A program made the translations under genes and the position numbers. Below, in pieces: positions 49,001 to 56,090 of a DNA stretch of 64,000 nucleotides (the stretch's first letter is position 1; the number at the start of each line of letters is the position of its first letter). Source of the DNA: Asterias rubens (taxonomy: Eukaryota; Echinodermata; Asteroidea; Forcipulatida; Asteriidae). The stretch covers positions 8,807,047 to 8,871,046 of the forward strand of contig NC_047066.1 of assembly GCF_902459465.1 (NCBI RefSeq), in the 5' to 3' direction. The notes under the pieces are model-generated. The model saw only the letters and a list, made by a program, of their open reading frames with translations. It searched no databases and was not told the DNA's origin.

Positions 49001-52000
49001 CTCAAACGTCTTAGCTCTAGAGCCCAGTGCTGATTGAATTGGTCTGTCATCGAAATCTTCAGCTGCATCTTGTTGTTGACTCTTCGAGCTCAGCTTTGAA
49101 GAAAATTAAAAAAAGTTCATCTATGTAGCGCCAAAGAAAAAAAAAACACAGACAGACTTAAAGGCAGTGGACACTATTGGTAATTACTCAAAATAATTGT
49201 TAGCATAAAAACTTAATCAGTAACAAGCAATGGGGAGAGGTTGATAGTAAAAAACATTGGGAGAATTAGCTCCCTCTGAAGTAACGTAGTTTTTGAGAGA
49301 GAAGTAAATTTCCACGATTTTGATTTTGAGACCTCAGAATTAGATTTTGATGTCCCAAAATCAAGCATCTGAAAGCACACAACTTTGTGTGAAAAGGGTG
49401 TGTTTTCTTCCATTATTATCTCGCAACTTCGACAACCAATTGGGTTCAAATTTTCACCGGTTTGTTATTTTATGTATATGTTGAGATACACCAAGTGAGA
49501 AGACTGGTCTTTGACAATTACCAATAGTGTCCATCGCTTTAAAGGAAAGCTGCTGCCTGTGATACACTACTTGGTGATTCGTTTTTGCGTAGAGGGTGAA
49601 CAATTACAAGCTGTTGAAACCACACCTTATTATTCAAGGAAGCAGCATCTTGTAAGCTGTCGTCTAAAGAAATCTCCTCCGTCTCAGTCTCGTCTTCCTG
49701 CTCCTCCTCCTCTTTATCTTCAAGCCTCGCTGCATCGTCTTGGTCCTCTATGTAGCCATAGCTGAGTTCAGAGGCTGTCTTGGGTAGAGGGTACACCCCC
49801 TCCTCTAAGACGGAGTTTGCCATCTCACTCAAGGAGTCCACATCTTGCTTCTGGTTTAGAAAAAAAAAAGTATTAAAGGCAGTGGACACTATTTGTAATT
49901 ACTCAAAATAATTATAAGCATAAAACCTTACTTGGAAATGCATAATGGGGAGAGGTTGATAGTATAAAACATTGTGAGAAACTGCTCCCTCTGAAGTGAA
50001 GTTGTTTTTCGAGAAAGAAGTAGTTTGTCACAAATTTGATTTTGGACCTTAGAATTAGATTTTGAGGTCTCGAAATCAACTTTGTAACCATGGTGTGACA
50101 AGGGTGTTTTTTTCTTTCATTATTATCTCGCAATTTCGACGACCGATTGAGCTCAAATTTTTCTCTTGTTATTTTATGCATATGTTGATATACACCAACT
50201 GTGAAGACTCTTCTTTGACAATTACCAATAGTGTCAAGTGTCTTTAATGAAATTGGGCCCTGATGTCTTACGTTCCATGTCATAAGGCGTTCCTTATTGA
50301 GAAAACTTTCATAACTTAAAACACTTTGTAAACCATTCAATGGTGCACTGCACTGTACATGTTGTAAATAAATGGGACCAACAAAGCTCAGTTTTTTTGT
50401 TTTTGTTTGGTGCTTAAGGCCTGGGCCCAATTTCATGGCTCTGCTTACCGTAAAGGCGTAAGCACAGAATCGGCGCTTACGGAAGCAGAGAATTCTGTGC
50501 TTCTGGCAAGCATATTTCACGGGCTAGCGGCTAATTTTGGCTTCTGCGCGTGCGTACTTCACATTACTAGGTATTGTACGCTTACAAGGCTAGTGCAGAA
50601 ATTTTGCGCTTGCACGTAAGCGGGGAATCGTGATCAGAAGCGTAGAATTCAGCGCTAAGCAGAGCCATGAAATTGGGCCCTGGTCACACAGTCCCGATAA
50701 CGAGAACGATAAAAATGCACTCCCTCGATTGGTTGAAATGCTCCACGCAGAATACGCCCACGCTCATTCAACCAATCGAGGGCGTGCATTGTTATCGTTG
50801 TCGTTTACGTTATTGTGGCCTGTGTGACCGGGCCTTAATCCTTCAAAGAGAAAACTTACTGAATCAGGAGAGCTCGCATTATCCCTTTGTGCACTCAACA
50901 GCAGTGGATTGAGTACCATCGGGCCTGCCGTCTGGGATAGTGAAATGGGTGCTCTGGTGAGGGCGTCTCGAACACTTGACCCATGGGGGCTGGAGGGCGG
51001 ACTCCTAGGTTGATGGAGACCAAGGCGAGGTCGAGGTGGCGACTGCTTCACCTGTTGAATTCCTTGGGTTGAAATTGGACAAAGCACTTGGTCATTATCT
51101 CCTCGTCAGATGGGTTGCACCAAGTGTCTTCGACCGCAGTATTTGATGATAAACGATAGCAAAAGTGCAGGCGTGTATGCGCGGCGCCCAACTCTCAGTT
51201 GACGATAGGCTTTAAACGCGTTCACGTTTCGTCAACGATGGTGGTCAATGACGTCGTGTGCAATCCATCAATTAAAGAGGGATTCCAAGGTCAAGTTCAG
51301 TTTTTTATGCACCCATTTTTTTAATTGATAAAATCCTTACGAGTGGAGACAAAATTACAAGTATTTATTTGATACTCTTTCGATGTCATGCAAAATGTGT
51401 AATTGTGATCCAGATGGCAGATCGCTCTTAAACTTCTACAGGTTTGGCATTTCATGTATATGGTGCACTACATAAAGTGCTTTAAACTGCCAGCACAATT
51501 CTGTAATGTTCCTTTCACTTTTTGTTGGATATTGTTGGAGAGAAAAAAGTAGCTGAAATCTTGTGTATATTTTGACCTTTACCTCCCCACTGCTTCTGCC
51601 GCTGTGCCACCAGTGTCTGCTCCACCCTCTGCTGTTCCAGCTGGAGCATCTGGAGCTGTTCTTGCTGTTGAAGCAGCAAACGTTCTTGCTGCTGGTGTTG
51701 CCATTGCTTGAGCTGTTGGAAGCGCTGCAGCAGTTTCGCCTGCTCCTTCGCTTGGTGGTGCTCTGCTTGATCAACAACGGCATCTGCTTATGGACATTTT
51801 TTTTTCAAAAGGAGAGTTCATTTGATTATTTCCCTCTATTGTTTGGTGCTGTTTTAATTTGCCAATGACCCGTCCCCATTTGCAAAATATTGGTTAGTTT
51901 GACACGGAAAGAACCAGCATGGATAAACGCATGCAATTTCCCTTCTCTCAAAAACCGAAATTCTAATTAATCTCAAATATTCTCATTACTAGAATAAAGT

Positions 52001-52571
52001 GGTCTTCATACTTATTAGTTTATTCTTGTCTTTTCATTGATACTTTTTATGTATTGCACCCATCCTTTTTTTTTTTTGGGGGGGGGAGGGGTGCTCTGTG
52101 TTTACTGCAATACCAAATAAAGTTTGGAACGACCCAACTTTAACACTCAAGTTGGGACCAGCCCAATACTTGTGGCAATGGTCAAGTTGGGGCGGAACTG
52201 AGTTCTACCATGTCTACTCTACACACTGAGGTGTGTGCCTCAAAATTACACTGTTGTGGCATACTGAGGTACATGTATGGGTTGATTGTCTCCAGAAACA
52301 CACGGATAGTAAAAGGGTTAAATTGAATCGTTGAAACTTGTACAAGGCTCAATGTCAACTTACCATTTTGCAAAAGTGCATGTAGCTCGGGCGGCATCAG
52401 TAAATGTTCTTGTCTCGTTGGTGGTACATGTACCCCCGGCTGGTTTTGCTGGGCATGGTCTCCGAAGACAGGGTCTGGATCCAGAACCACTCCGGCTCGG
52501 TTCACCCAAGCATTGGTTCTTGAGGTTGCATCCGTCCTTGTATTGAATGTAAAGGGCTTCTCGGTTGCCAT
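28725..52571 (-). CDS. CENPJ: CENPJ / CPAP / SAS-4 centriole assembly protein, 20 coding exons
   Basis: Exons in transcript order: 52571-52364, 51783-51583, 51062-50860, 49850-49626, 49093-48959, 48335-47976, 47188-46928, 45567-45445, 45068-44399, 43568-43426, 42434-42282, 41726-41623, 39923-39830, 39317-39141, 38415-38015, 37029-36726, 35706-35566, 35279-35206, 34217-34022, 28853-28725. The total is 4,302 nt (1,433 aa; human protein 1,338 aa), with every junction in phase. The product controls procentriole length and assembly by binding tubulin and STIL-type partners. Landmarks: N-terminal NRAGVVL near residue 30; a Gln-rich coiled coil (70-136); [16 protein letters not shown] followed by REFLRKG..ARF (about 295-355), matching the tubulin-binding PN2-3 region; a long acidic exon (573-795); a coiled coil (860-1019) containing KEKRTFEKY and PDKKDREEI; and the C-terminal TCP10/G-box domain (about 1250-1433) of repeated PDG/PNG strands. 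The last exon reads [12 protein letters not shown] and ends [15 protein letters not shown]. Confidence 0.96.
29040..29500 (-). mobile_element. tRNA-derived SINE, longest copy
   Basis: On the minus strand: B-box-like GGGTTCAAATCCCACAC at the head, GTGTCCTTAAGCAAGACACT, the CCCAGTGCACTTATCGAAAA body, and tail CCTTGAATAACCTTGTTTGG. It lies in the last intron of CENPJ. Confidence 0.7.
30709..31697 (+). repeat. 35-bp minisatellite, about 28 copies
   Basis: The unit TGTTGTGATATTTATTGTTTTTGTTGCGTTGTTTA-type (35 bp) repeats with single-base variants only (TATTATTTTTG units, one TTGCTTTG, one TTGCATTG, a 1-bp deletion at 31408 and a 1-bp insertion at 31661). There is no spacer between units, so it is not CRISPR. 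It lies in the last intron of CENPJ. Confidence 0.95.
32566..32772. repeat. Direct duplication, ~128-bp period
   Basis: GCCTGATACTTCACAGAGGC to GGTGCCCTTGAAATG (about 82 bp) occurs at 32566-32648 and 32694-32772 with one base change (AATGAAGG/AACGAAGG). A shorter relic follows at about 32825. Confidence 0.85.
33335..33690. mobile_element. MITE-2 copy, near full length
   Basis: Outer ends GGTACTTTTTGTAACACAAA and ACAAAAAGTACCAAGACCC. Nested inverted blocks: CTGAGGTGCTGTAGTTTTT pairs with AAAACTACAGCACCTCAGC, and GAAGATAATGATAGAAGAAAG pairs with CTTTCTACCATCATTATTTTC. Confidence 0.85.
34800..35075 (+). pseudogene. Degenerate non-LTR retrotransposon (CR1/jockey-like) RT 3' end
   Basis: One frame reads PHLWNPLP and another reads LKTHLF a short distance on, matching the usual (A)APxLWNSLP...LKTHLF ending of CR1/jockey-type reverse transcriptases, with a frameshift between them. 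It is followed by GGCGCCTTTGAGTGGTACC and a (TTA)n tail at 35046-35068. It lies in a CENPJ intron. Confidence 0.5.
36530..36712. repeat. Repeat with GCTTAGCA/TGCTAAGC and TTCATAAAATTGGGCC end
   Basis: Inverted-type ends: AGTTTCATAAAGCCTGTAAGC at the left and CTTCATAAAATTGGGCC at the right, with several TTGCTAAGCA words inside. It abuts the donor of CENPJ exon 16. Confidence 0.55.
37613..37990 (-). mobile_element. MITE-1 copy
   Basis: AAAGACACTGGCGCCTTTGG at the left and CAATAGTGTCCAGGGCCTTT at the right. It ends 24 bp before the splice donor of CENPJ exon 15. Confidence 0.85.
39141..43568 (-). CDS. CENPJ: CENPJ exons 10-14: central coiled coil
   Basis: Exons 43568-43426, 42434-42282, 41726-41623, 39923-39830 and 39317-39141 encode [16 protein letters not shown], then a continuous heptad-rich helix: [57 protein letters not shown] and [19 protein letters not shown]. 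Vertebrate CPAP has the same block in the same order, where it mediates dimerisation. Phase proves that exon 12 joins directly to exon 13 (the codon AG|G gives Arg), so no exon is missing between 39.9 and 41.6 kb. Confidence 0.93.
40452..40635. mobile_element. Inverted-repeat element (GATAACG family), copy 1
   Basis: The left arm GAGTCACACTGCAGCGATAACG pairs with the right arm CGTTATCGAGGCCTGAGTGAC. The interior GGTTGAATTGCTCCACGCAG and CATACGCCCACGC is shared with the copy at 50675-50836. Confidence 0.75.
41208..41505 (-). mobile_element. MITE-1 copy with central deletion
   Basis: Both inverted ends are present (ACACTGGACACTATTGG; CAATAGTGTCCACTGTCTTT), but TTGATTTCACACAGGGAGCC joins the halves directly. 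The GAGACCTCA hairpin has been deleted (about 75 bp). Confidence 0.85.
41850..41950 (-). mobile_element. SINE fragment
   Basis: The minus strand contains GTGTGGGTTCGAGTCCTGG, a B-box-containing tRNA-like head, with no clear body. Confidence 0.45.
42590..42790 (-). mobile_element. SINE body fragment
   Basis: GTTTACAAGGTGCTTTGGCG, CCAGGAACACCTGGCGAACC and CAGTGCACTGGGTTC match the body of the SINEs at 1446 and 29040. Confidence 0.55.
43154..43315. mobile_element. Foldback element with ~70-bp arms
   Basis: The left arm (43154-43229) and right arm (43244-43315) are inverted copies. Both contain GAAAGATGGAATGTT or its complement AACATTCCATCTTTC, GTTCATTCATTG/GAACATTCATCA and GTGCAATAGTGC/GCACCATTGCAC. 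The loop is about 14 bp. It lies in a CENPJ intron. Confidence 0.85.
43988..44346 (-). mobile_element. MITE-1 copy, right end decayed
   Basis: AAAGGCACTGAACACGTTTGG at the left, ATATCAAATGTGTACCTTCC at the right. It ends about 50 bp before the weak donor of CENPJ exon 9. Confidence 0.8.
44399..45068 (-). CDS. CENPJ: CENPJ exon 9: large acidic linker exon with a weak 5' splice site
   Basis: This is the largest coding exon (670 nt, 223 codons). It is strongly acidic (runs such as [12 protein letters not shown] and [12 protein letters not shown]) and contains [13 protein letters not shown], which matches the conserved DFDDERTW-type motif in vertebrate CPAP. The exon must end at AAAAG for the frame to continue into exon 10 (G|GG gives Gly). 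The donor there is GTTCGA, a poor match beyond GT. Reading through would add about 11 residues and then stop at 44367. Confidence 0.88.
45653..46026 (-). mobile_element. MITE-1 copy, near full length
   Basis: AAAGACACTGGACAAAATTGG and CAATAGTGTCCACTGCCTTT, with the hairpin GACCTCAAGTTCTAAGTC/TGAGGTC present. The interior after the hairpin lacks about 15 bp. Confidence 0.9.
46150..46275 (-). mobile_element. tRNA-derived SINE head (Leu/Ser-like)
   Basis: The minus strand reads CATGGCCAAGCGGTTTAATC (A-box region) and GTGGGTTTGAATCCCGGTC (B box), about 50 bp apart, ending TCATGACAC, then SINE-like GTGTTTATGAGCAAGATAATG. The pairing GTGTCATGG/CCGGTCATGACAC is stem-like, but the anticodon arm is not convincing. 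Confidence 0.6.
48466..48660 (+). mobile_element. SINE-like element with B box
   Basis: GTGGGTTCGAATCCTGGCC is a polymerase III B box, preceded by GTCCTGGTCGTGCAGGGGA and followed by CTGGTCAGTCACAACACC. It lies in a CENPJ intron. Confidence 0.5.
49158..49543 (+). mobile_element. MITE-1 copy, near full length
   Basis: AAAGGCAGTGGACACTATTG and CAATAGTGTCCATCGCTTT; the hairpin is decayed to GACCTCAGAATTAGATTTTG/ATGTC. Confidence 0.9.
49874..50248 (+). mobile_element. MITE-1 copy, near full length
   Basis: AAAGGCAGTGGACACTATTTG and CAATAGTGTCAAGTGTCTTT. It starts 24 bp from the acceptor end of CENPJ exon 4, occupying the position of the polypyrimidine/branch region on the minus strand. Confidence 0.9.
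50423..50680. mobile_element. TIR element GGGCCCAATTTCATGGCTCT
   Basis: The ends GGGCCCAATTTCATGGCTCT and AGAGCCATGAAATTGGGCCC are perfect 20-bp inverted repeats, continuing as GCTTA/TAAGC. The interior repeats CGCTTACG-type words. It directly abuts the next element, sharing GGGCCC. Confidence 0.9.
50675..50836. mobile_element. Inverted-repeat element (GATAACG family), copy 2
   Basis: GGCCCTGGTCACACAG at the left and CTGTGTGACCGGGCC at the right. Inner arms CTCGATTGGTTGAAATG and CATTCAACCAATCGAG flank a GCCCACGC core. It ends about 20 bp before the donor of CENPJ exon 3. Confidence 0.85.
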
Positions 52572-53080
52572 GTCTCAAGGCAGTGTGCGAAGGATGAACT
52601 GCAGCAGTGGACAAACAATCAATTTGTGATATTCTTAGCAACTTAAACTGAGCCTCATTTCTTCTTCTTCTTCTTCCTTATATAAAGTGCAGCCTTCAAA
52701 TGGTTGAAGATGTACGCACTGCGTGTGAGCGCATGTGTTGACTTAGGCAACAGGAATTTGTGTCAGGTGCAGATAGAATTATGTACAGGTGCGAGTAAAA
52801 AGCTGGAGATGAGGTTTACTTCAGCCGGGGGTCCCTTAACGCCAGTTTGAAAGCATCATGGCTCTGCTTACCGCTGAATTATGCGCTTACGCGCAAGCGC
52901 AAAATTCCGATGCTAGCTGTGTAAGCATAACAAGAACATGCCACAATCTCTCGCAATGTAAGACCAAAACTGTTTAGATTTTAAAGCACAATGAAGTGCA
53001 ATGCAATTGCAAGTGTTTTGTTGTAAAAAGTTTTGATACTGAAAAATAACTGATAGATAATAAAAAAAATAAAAAAAAAA

Positions 53081-53296
53081 TTATCTAGGGACTGTTTACA
53101 TCGCGCACAGAGGTAAAAGATTTACCACGATTTTAGGGACACCTCGAAAACAGGACCTCTGGACCTCCTATGATACAATAATAAACATAAACAGTCAACA
53201 CGCGTAGATCGTAGGAGGTCCTATTTTCAAGGTGTCCCTAAAAATCGTGGCAAATCTTTTACCTCTCTGTGCGCGATGTAAACAGTCCCTAGATAA
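53081..53296. mobile_element. Foldback element with ~85-bp arms
   Basis: TTATCTAGGGACTGTTTACA at the left and TGTAAACAGTCCCTAGATAA at the right are perfect inverses. Pairing continues through GCGCACAGAGGTAAAAGATT and GGGACACCT to a ~40-bp loop. It lies upstream of CENPJ exon 1, probably in its 5' intron. Confidence 0.95.
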
Positions 53297-53859
53297 AAAT
53301 TGTGTAGTTTTATTTGCCAAGCAAAGAGTCTCCTCTCCCTTGACCAAAACTTAGAAACACGTAAGGCTCCACTGGATATTTGCACTTGTAAATGCAAAAA
53401 GTTTGGTATTTTAGGCATTTCTACAAGGTACAAAAATATGTCATAATGTTGAGGCCATATAAAAATATTTGCCCACCGAAAAAGTTTCATCAAACACTAT
53501 TTCAATTCACAAATCATGATGATCAAACCGTGTGACTGAATATTTTGATGAGCATTCTGGAAAAAAAATACAGAGGCTTAAAGAAGCCATGTGCCTTAAA
53601 TCATTTTCTAATATTTTTTGAGATTTTTTTGTTTAACCCTCCGATCAATATTATTAATATTAACATTTAAACGATCATCTTGTTGATTCAATTATCACTG
53701 TTTATTTATACGCTTTATTATAAATTTTAAGAGAAAAAAAAGGGGGAAAAAATAAATAAAAATCAGATTTGAAAGCCAATGATTATTACCACTTTTTTTT
53801 TAATTACTTATTTTTGTTATTTTTTGCAAATTACCATGGTAATTTTAAAATTTCATTAA

Positions 53860-54009
53860 AAAATATTTGGGGATCTTTCCGTATGGCGCCACCACTTTTT
53901 CACTCATTTTTACAAAAAGGGATATATCAATCAGGTAAATAAGTTCCTATATTATTTTATATCGAATGAAAAAGTGGTGGCGCCATACGGAAACTTTTCC
54001 AAATATTTT
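53860..54009. mobile_element. Foldback element with ~45-bp arms
   Basis: The left arm contains CCGTATGGCGCCACCACTTT and the right arm AAAGTGGTGGCGCCATACGG, a perfect 20-bp inverse extended by AAAATATTTGG/CCAAATATTTT outside. The loop is about 60 bp. Confidence 0.95.
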
Positions 54010-54950
54010 GAATAAAACAAAGACAACTGCTGGCTATAGAGTAATACACAGAGTCTCAAAGAACACTTGTAGTCACTGTAGATGTTTCTTCCATGTATGG
54101 CTTCACCGGGAAACTATGCTTTCTTGTTTGCCGTGAAAACAGGAAAAACTCAAAACAAATGGGGCCAGTTGAAGTCATCGAAGATCGGTGTGTAGACTGT
54201 AGTGTGAACATTTCAACATGTTCAATGTTCATCAAGTTTTAATATATGTTTGCATACTTCATATTAACAAAAGAAGGTAATTAGGGCATCGGTTGATATA
54301 AGGCATCATTATTTTTTTCTCAATTCTAAGAAAAAGGCATAATAGCGTGAAAACTGGTAAGGGGAGGATACACGTACACGATCATCCATGGGGCACGGTG
54401 ACTAAATGATAGATCTGAGAATCGACTTATAACGATAATACCGTATACGGATTTCTAGCATTATAATCGTAGTCCTACATATGATAAAAAAGTCTTACCT
54501 ACGCAGGAAGGTTCACAAAACAGTCACCATCAAGTACTGACCAATAACACTAACACTCAGACACAGCATGAACAGTAAAACAAAAAACAAAAAAACCTAA
54601 ACGTGAAACTGAAACACACACATCAACATGATGAACCGCGCCATTTTGTTCGAACTCAGTCCTCAACACCTCGTACTCAGATGTATGAATCCCCCTCGTA
54701 TTCGAGTTAGTACGGGGTCGACTACATTGATTTGAGAATGAGAGGGTCTATGGTGGCCCCGAAGGGACGTCAAAAAAAATAATAAAATAAAAATTATCGG
54801 CTCAATGCACAAGCTTGCTCAGGGAACCATACCCTTACAACCCTTATTATTCATTTAATTAATCTTATCAAACAACTATTTATTTCTTTATTTCCAACTT
54901 ACATTGCCTATGATTTGATACTGATTGTGATTTTGAAACTGTGGAAATAA

Positions 54951-54972
54951 ACTGATTGATTGATTGATTAAA
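54951..54972. repeat. (TGAT)n microsatellite
   Basis: GATTGATTGATTGATT follows GAAATAAACT, a pattern typical of a retrotransposon 3' tail. Confidence 0.8.
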
Positions 54973-55019
54973 CCAAAATCATAAAGAGTCCATCCATAGG
55001 TGGCGCTGTTCAAACACAT

Positions 55020-55240
55020 CGCAGTCTTTGCAATTTGCGATGTCGCAATAATATCTTTGCAAATATCTCTGCAAATAATTATTTGCGATGTTTGCAAATA
55101 TCTTTGCAAATTATTGCAATGTCGCAAATATCTTTGCAAAGCAACTAGATGTTTATCTTACTGCGACCGTAATTGCAAATTGTTTTGTAGAGATACTATT
55201 TTTGACATCGCAATTGCAAACATAATTATTGCGATATCCC
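55020..55240. repeat. Degenerate array of ATATCTTTGCAAAT words
   Basis: The motif TTTGCAAATA or its inverse occurs about eight times in 200 bp, mixed with GCGATGTCGCAA. Related words are at 60980-61035. It is internally self-complementary. Confidence 0.6.
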
Positions 55241-56090
55241 TCATAAGAGGGACACAGTGAGGCATATCACTACGAAGGGTGGATTCGGACAGATTTAAGA
55301 GCCCCTCCCCCCGCCCCCCTAAAGAAAGAAAGGAAGAAAGAAGGGTTTAAGGAAAAAAAAAGTTCCCACAGTGACCTTGGAGTTACCAACTTGCTGTATT
55401 GGATGACACAAGGGACCCAACAAATAATAGTCCTAACAAAATTACTGAGAGGCTCCTACATTGACATTTCTCTAAATTGATGCTGCGGATCGCCGTTTGG
55501 GGAAAAAAAGTATTACGAAATTTAACGTTTCTCAAAATGCAAGATACTGTCCAAGCTGTTGTACTCCTCCATGTTCTTACCAAGTATGTTTTGTATTGCC
55601 ATTAATTACCAAACGTCACTCAAACCCTTTAAATAATAGACAGAACTAAAGCGATAGTCAAGGTTAATGAGTTAAATTTTTAGGATAGCTTCAAATTAAC
55701 CGTTAAGTCATTAGACTACTTTACGAACCTTGGCAACGACTAACAGAAAGGGTAAACAAAAAATGTTAAATTAAAATAAAACAACCACAAGTCACATCAC
55801 TTTTTAATTGACGGCAAACAGCAGAGACCCATCTAGACTTGATGTCAAGTCTTAGATCTCATCTCAGCCACGAACCCCCCCCCTCCACAGCTGATATAGA
55901 TATCATATTAGTATCACGCGCCTCTGTATAGGCTAATGACGGAGGTATAGTCTATAACAAGAGGGTGCCTATCGGGTAGACTAAAAGCCACGATCGCAGA
56001 CTTGGAACCAAGTCTAAAACCCATCCGGTGTTTGTTCACTACGAGCTTGTCTCTTCGGGAGGAGAACATTTCCACACGGAGCTGTTGAAG

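Larger units (their letters stand above)
52599..54660 (-). promoter_or_regulatory. CENPJ 5' region: 5'UTR acceptor, candidate untranslated first exon and promoter
   Basis: On the minus strand a pyrimidine-rich tract and CTGCTGCAG end at 52599, giving a good acceptor 27 bp before the CENPJ ATG. The best upstream donor is CTACGCAGG-type sequence meeting GTAAG at 54498, so a non-coding exon of roughly 54499-54660 is plausible. The minus strand there contains CAAAATGGCG, close to the YY1-type motif common at vertebrate housekeeping promoters. This is inferred only; no transcript evidence is available. The putative intron contains two foldback elements (53081-53296 and 53860-54009). Confidence 0.35.
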
